Shown in pieces: positions 46,701 through 57,663 of a DNA stretch of 64,000 nucleotides. The DNA is from Thozetella sp. PMI_491 (lineage: Eukaryota > Ascomycota > Sordariomycetes > Chaetosphaeriales > Chaetosphaeriaceae). Numbering within the stretch: the stretch's first letter is position 1; every line of letters begins with the position of its first letter. Where the stretch lies: NCBI GenBank assembly GCA_021432635.1, contig MU270034.1:839966-903965 (forward strand), written 5' to 3'. Both the position numbers and the translations under genes were made by a program. A model generated the notes under the pieces. The model was not told the origin of the DNA, searched no databases, and worked only from the letters and a program-made list of their open reading frames with translations.

Positions 46701-48478
46701 TATCTCTATATAGAGTTCTAATAGCGTGGCTATACACTAGAGGAGTGGTTTAGGTATGATAAATATTAACAAAGCTCTATTATTAAGGGAGAGGATCTAG
46801 ATCTAGACCTTCTCCCTTATTAATACTCTATATATAACTAAAATAAGGAGGAGATAAGGATCTAGTGCCTTTTAATACTAGATAGCTTCTCTAGCTACTA
46901 TAGACTTGATCTACTTAAGTACTATATAATATTTAATATCCTACCTCTCTTCCTCCCTCTTTATTCCTCCTATTACCTTTAACTACTTAATGTTAGTATC
47001 TTCTAGTCTATAAAGACCTAGTATTAGAAGAATATAAGGTTTTATATTAATAATAGCAAGCTAATATTCTCTAGGTTAGATTTTATAATAAGATTATGTA
47101 TTAGTATAGCTTAGACTATGTAGAGAGTATAGACTTATTGTTTCTTATCTAAAGTCTTATTAATACTAGCTTTTAGTAGCACTATATCTTAAATAGCTTT
47201 ATTAATACTAGTATTTAACTGGTTAACTATATACTAGTGTTAAAGAATCTTATGCATAGCTATAGGGGAGATACTATTATATCTTGATATAATTAGGACT
47301 TTAATAGTTGTCTTACAATTACTAACTATAGTCTTTAATGTATTAGTATAAGGTATAGTAATATCCTTAGCTTGTTAATAAGAGAGGATATTAGAATAAT
47401 AGATAAGATACTTAAGGAGAGTATTATAATGATTTACTATATAAAGACCTTTACTACTAACTAGATTACTTGTCTTAAGCATCTAGCAGAGAAGAAGATA
47501 AGGAGGTATACTATACAGCTAAAGAGTAAGTTAATTATAGTATCCTCTATTATACACCTCTACTATCTTTAGACAAGTCGTATAAAGAAAGAGGCAGCTA
47601 CTTACTAGTAAAAGTAAGTAAAGATTATCTCTAATATTGAGAAGTATAAGCTATAGTTACTTAGGGATAAGTATTCCAAGTAGAAGAGGAAACTAGAGAA
47701 TAAGATTATAGGCAATAAGGGGCGCCTTTGCTAGAGGACCTTTGAGGAGTGGCTAGAATATATAGGGAAGGCTGAGGAGTTTATTCCTCTTAACGAGAGC
47801 CACCCCCTTTTTACTAATAGCTAGTCTTAAAAGCATGGAAAAAAGCCCTTTTTTATTATTGATACTATACCGACTATTATACCTAACCTATACTTTAACT
47901 ACCTCTTTTATAACGTGATCTTTATAGATATACCCTTATATAGGAAGAGGGGGTCTTATACTGACAATCTTATAATACTAAACGTCTCTAGTAACTCTTT
48001 AGGGTCTAATAATAATACTAATGATACTAACGATACCAGAGAGGTATAATTTACAGTAGAGAAGCTCTTTATACCACCACAGCTATAGTTATAAGAGTGT
48101 ATCCTTTTTATTATGCGATCTGAGTTGAACTTACCCATACCAGGGCCGATTAACCAGCTGGGACTACTTAACAGTATATAACTAGTACAAAAAGCTCAGA
48201 AATAAAGAGTTATAGATCTATACTACGATTTATATAGTGATAAATACTGGGTATGATGGTCGGCCTAGTAGCTGGGTCGTGGCACGTAGCGCGTACTGCA
48301 GTGGGCGCTGGCCACCATAGTAAAAAAATCACATACTTATTTTGGCGATCCACGCGATGGGAGCTCCAGAGACCCTCAAAACACCACGCTCACGATATTT
48401 ACTAGTTGATCTGGTGGATATGCTGCATATAGTGGAGGGTGCTTCCAGTTGTTCTATACGGATCCCCATACAAATCTG

Positions 48479-48572
48479 GTGGGGTTTTGTCCCACAGTTT
48501 TGATCCATCCCACGGTTTTGTGACCCCCTACGAAGTAGGGGGTCTTACGAGCTCTCGCACAGACCCCCGAGT
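48479..48572 (-). repeat. Right inner inverted-repeat block with hairpin
   Basis: Inverted copy of 45584-45676. Its own palindrome is at 48522-48544. It is followed outward by an 11-C run (48591-48601) and tandem variants of the CGACGGGT...TATGGGTCC end motif (48641-48722) that the left arm lacks. Confidence 0.85.
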
Positions 48573-48722
48573 AGTGGTTTCAGACCATCTCCCCCCCCCC
48601 CTTATGGGGGATCCCAGGGTTAGGGTCCACGCTTACGTAAAATCGACGGGTCCCGTTGATATATGGGTCCCCATGGTACCCGTAAAAACTTAAATCCACA
48701 GTACCCGTCGATTTATGGGTCC

Positions 48723-48733
48723 CCGGTAATGAA
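48723..48733 (+). repeat. Right 11 bp target-site duplication
   Basis: CCGGTAATGAA immediately after the element end, direct copy of 45488-45498. Confidence 0.65.
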
Positions 48734-50837
48734 TCTTACGAAGCGATCTCAAACCGCAATAAGTCACGAGGAACAGCTTCCATTGAGCAGAGAGTATCGC
48801 AAAGTGCTACAGTATTGAGGGCAAGAGAGAGAAGAAAAAGAAAAGACGACCATTTTAGCTCGGTTATAACGGAATTTCCACTAAAAATTGGCGCAGGAGC
48901 TGCCACGCGTCTATTTTAAACGACAGGAGTAAAACTTTAGGAATATCTAGCGCTGGTCTTGCTATTTACGCAACATAATAATTACAGGTACCTTGCCTGG
49001 ATTTGTTGGGTCGCACCATGTAGTTAGAGCCTAGACCTATAAAGCTGATTAAACAGTATAGGATACCTAGGTACTTTGGGTACTATTAACCTGAATTAAT
49101 TCCAACTAGGTATTTCGATTCGGCGAGTGTTGACTTTTTATACTTTCTTTAGCGTAGCGACATTAGGCAATCTCTGAATTGCTTCTAGCAACCACTGGCA
49201 GCGTCTTGTGGTCGCCGTGACAATTTTCCGGCGTTTATTAACAGACCACCAAGCGTGTCGCATTTCTTTTGCCGGGAGCCGTGAAGGCGACAGGCAGTAA
49301 CACAAACTATTAACTCAGCCTTTTCCGGATTGAAATATATGCCAATTAGCGAGACACCTCGCATGCATCACATATTACGTCAATATATCGCTGTACTAAA
49401 TCTTCCATGCCACCGGCTCATTATTGGCCTCCTACGCTATGTGACTAAAGGGATCATCGGCAATATATTGACTGGCTGCCGGACCTGTGAAAACGGTCTC
49501 TAGCCTTCTGCGACCTTTCAATTGTCAAAATGTATGCAAGCTGGAAGGCATTTGTTAGGAATGTCCTTGCTATGGGGGCAGCGAATGTATTCGCATCCTC
49601 GTTGGAAAGCAAATCCAATACACATGTCGCTAATCCCGATGAAGAGATTTCATTTCATTACCGCTTCTGTGAGTTACGACATGGCTCCCCATTTACTTCG
49701 GCGGCTCTAACAAGAATAAGTCGACGCCCCTATTTGTGACAAATGCGTCGACCCGCATTATACTTGGCCATATAACAATGGCAGCCCGTAAGTTCTGCAT
49801 CGCTATCTGGAGTTGACTCCATCAAGTTAGACCAAATAAGTGAGCTTATGCAGGAACTCGACGCTAAACATGTATTATCTCAGGAGTCGAGGCTCTACAG
49901 AGAACTGTTATAGTGCTCCTGTGGGTATAAACTGGCAGCGCCTCGAAATTGACAACACCTTTTCCAATACCAAATGTTCGTTCTTTTAATACCCCCTGGC
50001 CTACCCAGCATGTATACTCACTCTGACTCCTAGACGGCGTACAAACTTTTTGCAATATTGACTGCAAAGGAGGGTCCACAGCTCTCTATCAAGGAATTAA
50101 CTGCTTCTCACCTCCGAAGGGGTAAGTTCTATGCACTGCTACGTGTTTATACGCGAAATTTGGATTCAATTCCTGATTTTGGGACATTAACGTCGGAGAA
50201 TTAGTTGTGCCATCGGCAGCTTGTAAGCGTAGCGCCGGCTTTGGTCCCTTTCGACCTTGATACTAACAACTTTTTAGCCGAGTATGGTCCTAAACTACCA
50301 GATTGTTCCGCATATACAAGATGAGCGGAAGCAAAGAGAACAGACACAGGACTCAGGAAGGAAAGAGTCCATTCACTGGCTGTGCATTGCATCCTATTCC
50401 AGGAGCATATTATCTAAAGCCTTATAATCACGACGAAATTCGCTCTACAGCTCGTGTTCAACTCTGATCGTGAATCAGTGTCCGTGGTTCTATTCTTATT
50501 TGATCTCGATCTTGTAATTTTTCTTGTAGTTCCACGCCACGTAACTCGGGCATTCAGTCAGCATCCTCACTCAGGTCAAGTAAAACCCTGAGTCAAGGCG
50601 CTGGCGTGTGTTTAGATAGTTAATGTCTCAGTTTTACGAGTTCTAGTAACTAGTGAGGATGAGACTAGACTGGGTGTACGTTTATTGGGCCCTAGCCTAT
50701 TTGGAGATCTAGGAGGATAAGGAGGCCGACGAACGGGTGAAACCTGGGGCTATTAGGTGGTAGTAGAAGGCGCTAGTATTCTATTCTATTCTATAGTTAC
50801 TCAGACATCACCTACCTGCCTTTTGTATGCGTATGAA
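48734..50837. other. 2.1 kb gene-poor region
   Basis: No intact gene. Two splice-flanked fragments on + (49778 onward and 50034-50120, the latter reading YKLFAILTAKEGPQLSIKEL before a GTAAGT) look like pieces of a decayed gene but are too short to classify. 50620-50780 has repeat-like texture. Confidence 0.35.
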
Positions 50838-52178
50838 TCAAGCAAGTTGCATCACCAGGCCCTTTTTGAGGGCATCCCTCTCTGCCTTCCCCAGGGGGTC
50901 CCTGTTATCGAAACTGGCTTTCTTGCGCTCTGCACTTGTCCACGTCGTGATGTCCAATGCATCACCGCCAATGCCCACCGCCTTACTTCCAGGCCGCGAA
51001 ACGCCATAGCAACGCTCGTAGTGTTTGATGGACAGTGCCCAGCTCCATACATCGGCATTATCATCTTTAGGTGTGGGCAGCGCCACCGTGATGTCACAGT
51101 CGGCACAGAGCTCGTCGATGTCAGGCGGGCCCACTAGGGGTATCGCGAACTTGTTAGCGTAGGCGAGGACGTAATCGTCGAACCGGTTGCTGTCGTAGAT
51201 GAACACTGCCGCGTTGTCGTCCTTGGCTGCCTTGCCCTTCTTGGCGACGGCCTTGGCCGGCGGGGTGTCGACGGAGTCCACTAGAAAATTGCTCTGGCGC
51301 ATATGTGCCGCCATCTTGACATAGAGCGCCATGGTGTGCCCAAGGTTCTGCACTTCGGAGTTCTCGGCGAGGAGTTTCTGGGCGTGAAGCTTGGAGAGCA
51401 TCGAGAGAAAGGCTTGGCCGACGAGGCGGAGCGTCGACTCAACTCTCTCCGGATCGTCGCACCTAGCATAGGGGTAATCCGCGTCAGCTCTTACCCCGAC
51501 AATGACTGGAGGAGGAATAATGTCAAGGACAGAAAATAGCGCCTACCCCATCATCGGGCCAATCATGTAGTCTGAAAGCAGGAAGTACACCGCCGCTTGG
51601 CAGACTATCCACTGCTCCTTCCAGCTGGCACGAGCTGTGTCGAAGTCGACCAGTAGGTTTTGCAAGACTTCGAGGACGCCATAGCCGGCATGGTCATTGT
51701 AGGTGTACATCGCAAAGTTGTCTGGGTCGCGAAGCTCGCAGTGGATACGTTGGTGATGGTACTTGTAAAACGCAGCGAGGGTCAGAACCCAGGGATGATC
51801 CGGATGATCTTTGAAGTCGGCCCTGCACACGCATGTTTTGCCGCCGTCGCATCTCTTTCGCTCAGGTTTTCCCTTGTCGTCGTGCTCTCCGCGATTGTCG
51901 TCATTCAGGCTGTCATCATCGCTGTCATCGTCCTGGCTAAGCTCGAATGGCGCCGTGCAGATACAGATATAGGAATAAGATTTCTTTGGGTCGTCAGTCA
52001 CAATCTTCCAGTACTCGGCGTCCGCATTGGCAGAGCCAGAGATAGTCGACCAGCGAGTCCTGCGCATCATCTTCATGACCTCCTGTTCCAGCTCATCGTC
52101 ATCAATTTGGCTGCCCTGCTTAGCCCTTTTGGCACTAGCGGTCTGGGCCGTAGACGGTGCAGCTCTTTTCGCGGGCAT
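50838..52178 (-). CDS. Conserved-looking protein of unknown function
   Basis: 418 residues from exons 51547-52178 and 50838-51462 (minus); the intron has donor GTAGGC and acceptor GCTAG, with matching phase. The N-terminus is basic and rich in A/K/R (KRAAPSTAQTASAKRAKQ), resembling a nuclear signal. A very acidic D/S/E stretch is at about residues 80-105, then CDGGKTCVCRADF with three closely spaced cysteines. A hydrophobic, aromatic core carries YKYHHQRIHCELRDPDNF and YNDHAGYGVLEVLQN. The C-half is charged, with AKKGKAAKDD and ADCDITVALPTPKDD. I recognise no catalytic family. The balanced codon use and the spliced frame argue that it is real. Confidence 0.72.
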
Positions 52179-54490
52179 CTTAGCAGTACTTCCGGGAATG
52201 GTTTGTCAAGGCCTGTATATCCTGCGTGTAGCAGTCAACAAGTCAGAGCAATTTGCAGACAGACGCTCGCCAACTAATGGAGGTCTGAAAACAAAAAGTT
52301 AGATGAGATGGGCAGGGGCAACGCGACGCGTCCGTTTAATAGACCCGCTTTTCCCTCGGCATCTGGGCAGGGTTCGGGCCATGGGTCTCGACAGAAAATG
52401 CGATGATCCACATCTTAAATTGAAGAAGGAGCAGATTGGCCTCCCTAGCCTCCCCTTCATTCGCAGCTAGATGCCAGTCTCACGCTGCAGAATACCTTCC
52501 AACGTTTGTCATGGAAAACTCCAGGCGCAAATGAAATGCTCATTTAATCGAAACCTCAAACTGCTCCATCTCACATTCTCCTAACAATTAGCAATGCCGA
52601 TTCCCATCCTTCCTTGTATGTGCAGCGTGCGTTTTAGTAATTATAAACTAATAACTATTTAAAGACCTTCATCTAAAAAAAATCCTAATCAGTAAGTCAT
52701 CAATATCAAGGCTGATCTATTTTATAAGGCGCTAAGGCGCTTTAACAGGGTAATATAAGGCCCTGTATTAGCTGTGATACTTTAGGCCTTTGAGTAGCTA
52801 TTCACCTAAAGCAAAGTATACAGCCACCAGAGAGCCTACCATGCCAAGATAAAGAAGCATTGCCGTTGCGGTCCCCGAAGATCCGGGAATTCACCCCAGA
52901 TCCCCAACATATATTCAATAACTTGATCCAGAGGTACCTCTAGGCTTATCGATAAAATTATCCACTCGACCATATCTGTCGTGCAATACTTGCCTTAGAC
53001 CCACTCAGCGTAACATTATTCCAACACCGCCTGATGCTGCATCGGGTCTTGCACGTTTGAGCAGTAAATCTGGAAAGAATGACCCTCGGTTGCAACAAAT
53101 CCACCTCATCTAGTATCCTGCTCATTCTCGTTCGGGATTTCCGGCTAGGTGTCTGTAGAAGCATTGAGGCTTCTTTCCAAGACGGAAGAGAATACTATAT
53201 TCATAATCTTAGCAAAGCATGAATAAAACCAGGCGAATCACACAATAGAAGATTAATAAGCCGCGTACATAGAATCCTACGGAGCCCACCATCTTCTCAG
53301 TCACGCCGGTATTGGATAAGGTCTTTTTACTCATATAAGGCTGCTAGAAATTGCTTCTTCGGTGTACAGCCTGCACAACAGAAACCAGCACCACGGCAGA
53401 CCGGACTGCGCAGTGAGCCACCTATTACACACACTGGTATGAGTCAATTGGCATCTAGCTTTCGGAGATGGCTCCCGTCATACAACCATACAGCTCGCCC
53501 CTCTAAGGATAGTTATTAAATCAACTTAAGAGAATGAATAACTCCTTGACGTCAATTCCAAGCCTCATCAAGGTGTAACACAGTATTATTGCACATTTAA
53601 ATGCTCGACTACGTTTTAAGCGGCCAACGCCCACTATAAGACCCAGAGCTATCCACTTCCAGGTACGATAGCATCTTGCCTGTCGCTACGAGTAGTGCCG
53701 AGCCTTGACCCTAGAAGGTGCCTTAGAGACACTACTAGATTGTAGCTTCTTCGCATAAATGCTACCGTGTCACTTTATTGTGTACGTCCATACGACCGGA
53801 TTCCAATACACGCCTATCTAAGATGTTCCAGCAAGAAAGGTACGAGGGAGAAGACATTAAAAGTTCAACAGTAAGGATCATGTCGTATTTCTCTGCCTCG
53901 GGCCTTTCAAGTGACTTGTTGCATTCTATATTGCTATACGAAGCACAGTAACGGGAAGTCGGGGAGGTATAAGCACAATTAGAGGACTTGTTAACTTATT
54001 ATAAAATTATACTTATTACAGGTTACGCTAGTCTTTTCAAGCAGCGAAGCCCTGTAGTGTGGTAAATTTAAAATATAAATTTATGGCCTTTGCTGTCTAT
54101 TTTTCCCCGACCGACCAAGGTAAATATTGTCTTTTTTTTTTTCCCCAGTGAGACCATAGTTTTCCCCTTCTAACATCTCTCTCTACTATATTTTCTTAAG
54201 TAGAATTTTATTTTTAGTTTCATAAGATGTTAAACAACGCTGGAAGTTGGTTTGTATATTTTTGTTCTTAATAAAACGTTAGTGTGGGGTTGTAAGATAG
54301 AGACTGTTGGTGGGAAATCTGCTTCTAGTTTAGTGACTACTACATGTAGTTAGCGCTCTTACTTTATAGTCAGTACAGCATTGAGTCACCCTTCTTGTTA
54401 TGACATGATGACATGACGTCACCCTCCCTGTAATATGAGTTCACGGTCCTAAACCATTTATATTTCCCACGTCTACAACTCTTCATCGTA
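52179..54490. other. 2.3 kb gene-poor, AT-rich towards the right
   Basis: No supported gene. 52670-52760 and 53930-54300 are markedly AT-rich. The last 200 bp should contain the promoter of the gene at 54491. Confidence 0.4.
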
Positions 54491-55660
54491 ATGGCTGCAT
54501 TCATCACAGACAACCAAGAGCTCCCGATTTGGGTGGCGTTCACAGGCACAAGTCGTCCGCTTGTTTTCGACCTTTCAGGGGCCGTACCTTTTGAACTTTA
54601 CTTATCCACACGCAGAAGCATTACAGGGGAGACAGACCCCCGGGATCTCGTGCTCTTGAAGACCGGTTCTGTGTTCGATTTGCCAGCAGCTCTGGACAAA
54701 GGTCTCGTGGAACTTGTTGACGAGGCCAGTGGTGATGTGATCCCGTACCATGAAAACATCGTTCAAGCTGCGGCTGAAGAGGTCACTCCCGAAAACGTAG
54801 ACAATGAGTCATTCATAACGCTCCCTACCGACGTCCGATGTAGGGGCCGCCCTATCCAAACCGTGCCTCTGAATGCAGCATCATGTCTCCGCGCAAAGGT
54901 ACAGCCAGGGCGCAACTATTACGTGCGCCTCCGCGACAAGAATCTAGGGGTGCGTTGGTGGGCGTGGGGGGGATCTCCGACATCATATAGTGATCGCAAT
55001 GGGCTCCCTCCTTCTGAACGCCAAACAATCGTTTCGGCTGGTCTGCCACGCTCCAAGACGTTCACTGTCCAGTCAGAAATACCCCTACCACCAAAGCTAT
55101 CCATTACCTTGTCTCTAGCAAGCCTGGCCCACACGAGGGAGGGAGACGGCGACGAAGCCGCAGTGGCACTATCATCACCCATCATACTGATTACCATTAC
55201 GAATGCGAGCGACCGGTCTCTAATACTAAAGACCGTCGGAGACCAACCTCACCTTAAGGAACCCGGTGAGATAACCAACCCATGTGCGCGCGTCACGCAC
55301 GAGCACCCCGACGTGCAGAATTTTTCCATCGTCGACCAAGAGACCAAGAAAGACATCATCAGTGACGCACCCCTGTTCACTTCACCCGCTCCCAGAAGCG
55401 GGCGCGGCTGGCCACGAAAGCAGTTCCTTGCGCTCGCGCCACAGGAGCAGGTCGTTCGGATGACCGCGCTTCCAGGCCACAGGCTCGTCCTCGGTCGGGA
55501 GTACCACGTCAACTTGAGATTCACGGGATGTTGGTGGACATACGGGACGCTAGACGACTTGTTTGGTAAAGGGAATAATGTCCTTGAGACATGGCCACCA
55601 GCGCCCATAGTCCCGATGCTGCTGGAAAGCGAGGATACAGTGGTGTTAATTCACTACTGA
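54491..55660 (+). CDS. Unknown protein with internal twofold repeat
   Basis: Intronless 389-residue protein. The two halves look like divergent copies of one beta-rich domain. RDLVLLKTGSVFD...VELVDEASGDVIPY (residues 50-95) resembles RSLILKTVGD...FSIVDQETKKDIIS (240-295). LNAASCLRAKVQPGRNYYVRLRDKNLGVRWWAWG (130-162) resembles the segment ending VLGREYHVNLRFTGCWWTYG (335-357). Each copy ends in a WW/WWxYG aromatic signature. There is no signal peptide, transmembrane segment or catalytic motif. The function is unknown; an immunoglobulin-like or carbohydrate-binding fold is conceivable but not shown. Confidence 0.75.
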   Translation: MAAFITDNQELPIWVAFTGTSRPLVFDLSGAVPFELYLSTRRSITGETDPRDLVLLKTGSVFDLPAALDKGLVELVDEASGDVIPYHENIVQAAAEEVTPENVDNESFITLPTDVRCRGRPIQTVPLNAASCLRAKVQPGRNYYVRLRDKNLGVRWWAWGGSPTSYSDRNGLPPSERQTIVSAGLPRSKTFTVQSEIPLPPKLSITLSLASLAHTREGDGDEAAVALSSPIILITITNASDRSLILKTVGDQPHLKEPGEITNPCARVTHEHPDVQNFSIVDQETKKDIISDAPLFTSPAPRSGRGWPRKQFLALAPQEQVVRMTALPGHRLVLGREYHVNLRFTGCWWTYGTLDDLFGKGNNVLETWPPAPIVPMLLESEDTVVLIHY

Positions 55661-57663
55661 ACTTATAATGGGGCATGAAACTATGCTCTTGCATCTGCCA
55701 CCGGACGGCGCTCATTGGTAATCATGCTTAATATGGACATCGTGTCACGCTTCCAGATGCAGGTGACCACCATTTACAATGGCCTTGCTGTGGATGGGGC
55801 CGCAGATTTTAAGGTCCCATCTAATTTAATCGATTAGTATGTGTACTTACTTAGCTGTGATTTGCTATGCTCAACCCTATCCTCCGTTGACTGTGGCATT
55901 GGTATAAGCCAAAACAGCCTCTGATTCAAAACTTTCTTTTGCTGACCTAGCTCCCCCCTCCACTTAATGCAATTGAAGGACTTATTTATGTATTTCTAGC
56001 TGTCAGGGAAGTTGTGTCTGTGGTGTGTGGCGTGGTCTTGAATTGACGACGACGAGAGTTGAGAAGTGAGGTACATGTGCGTACGACGGTGACCATCTCC
56101 ATATGCCGTCCGCGAAAGCTTTCCCCGAAAGCTAGATGTCGGTCGAGTGATGCCGGGGTAGATGGCCTGCAGCTCACGGCGCCAAAAGCTTGCCGTAGTG
56201 CTATTTTCTCCAGTGGTCGTGCGCCAAACCGACCGTTCAGGTAACCTATGTGGCCAGCGTGGCCCCACCCGAGGATGACCAGCTCTGTAGGACCCCGTGC
56301 ACGCACCCTATCGATATTTTGCTGTTGGATTTGCTTGATTCACCACCTGTGCCTAGGATGTCGGTTATTGCAGCCGCTCTGCGGATAATTATTCTTTTCG
56401 TGCTTATGCTGCACGTACTCTATAGGCTCGCCCATCAGATTCATATAATTTGGGCAGGCTTGTAGAGTTTATATAGAGAGAGAACACTCCGAAGAGATTC
56501 GGTGCAGTGAATTCAAACTGCGGGTTTCTGAAGGAGCTATGAATCTGATGAATTGCATTTAGTTGAAGGTGCTAGCTTGGGGCAGATTGAGACGACTAAG
56601 TGAATGGATATTCTGTGAGTAGACCTAGGCAGCTTGCTGTTGTTCCATCTTGTTAGACCATGGCTTAAAGACATCATTGGCGCTGATACACTGTTTTAGA
56701 GAATTGGGATAGGGAACTTTATTTTACAGATTCGAGGTAGCGGTCTCGATCCGAATTTCCTAGTTTTACCTGCATACGAAAATGGCTTAGATTACTATTG
56801 GAGAAGGTCTACACATTTCTGCAGTTGCCAGGTGGCTGGTCCTCGGCATTCAGGAGCTGGGAGAGTAGCAGAACAGAAATTTCGGCCTCTTGACCGCATT
56901 AGGTCGCAAACCAGTTCTTGGCTATGCCTTAACCTGCCACAGGTCGTCAAGAAGTACGTTGCAAGCGTGATTCCGCCCAAGACGTGTCTCCGATTCCGAG
57001 CTAGTGGATGCGGGTACTTTCGCGCAATTGCTCGGCTGCTGAGTCGGGTAGTTCCGCATGAGATTCTGGATGTGGAAGCTGACGATTCCGCGCTTTCCGA
57101 TTCCGAGAGCCTAAGCGCAAGTAGCCGATTGTTACACCTTTTAATCCGTAGAAAATACTAGGGGGCGTAGCCGTTAGCTATCCATTTCACCGGGTATGGG
57201 ATAGTCCATGGGGAGCAATCATGAGAATTTGTCTTCATCTCTGTTGCGATTGGCACCGTTGAGTCAAGTTGAGTACAACTCGTTTTGAAGCACATCGGTC
57301 CGCTTCCAACCACGACTCAGCGCCACCCACGAGATGACACTAGTCGAGCCAATTCGAACTCCATCGGAACCCAATGCAGTAGTCTCCGGGTGCGGGGAGT
57401 GCATCTCGGTTTCGAGCCTAGATTCCATTGGTCTATCTAGTGTCTGGGGAAGTTGGCTGGACCTTTCCCCCCCGCGGGGTGTAGAGCGTGGGGCAAGCTA
57501 GCCCCCGACAACAACATTATAAGTACCTCTTCTGGCTATCATCTATTTCCCTTGATAATTCCCTGAATTAGAACGCACAGTTCCCCGCGGCGGTACCCTA
57601 CAAGAGCCCGAAGCAAGAAACGGCAACAACGACAAGATCAACAATTAAACAGCATCCAGCAGC
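55661..57663. other. 2 kb gene-poor region upstream of the MFS gene
   Basis: Short frames only. A small hydrophobic frame near 56360-56460 is probably chance. ATTATAAGT at about 57515 could be a TATA element for the gene at 57664. Confidence 0.4.

Larger units (their letters stand above)
45501..48722. mobile_element. Degraded DNA transposon, long inverted arms, pogo/Fot1-like transposase remnant
   Basis: The ends are exact inverted copies (GGACCCATAAATCGACGGGT at 45501; reverse complement ending at 48722). A second identical inverted block of about 93 bp lies further in (45584-45676 versus 48479-48572). An 11 bp direct repeat flanks the element. The 3222 bp element has a very AT-rich, stop-riddled interior at about 46000-48250. 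Reading 46260-46390 on + gives KYIKSFFNILELARQ and VWNVNKSSF*LGV, close to the NMDE..G motif region of pogo-type DDE transposases. A later piece near 46590-46690 reads like the DWV...IMDWIQYFNRKS region. Stops and N/K substitutions fit G-to-A/C-to-T decay such as repeat-induced point mutation. Not autonomous today. Confidence 0.72.

Noticed and set aside
49777-50123. Fragments resembling exons of a decayed enzyme (YKLFAILTAKEGPQLSIKEL)
   Set aside because: Too short and isolated; no partner exon upstream or downstream keeps the frame.
55996-56306. Overlapping minus-strand frames of about 100 codons
   Set aside because: Basic low-complexity translation, no homology signal, and two frames open equally, suggesting chance.
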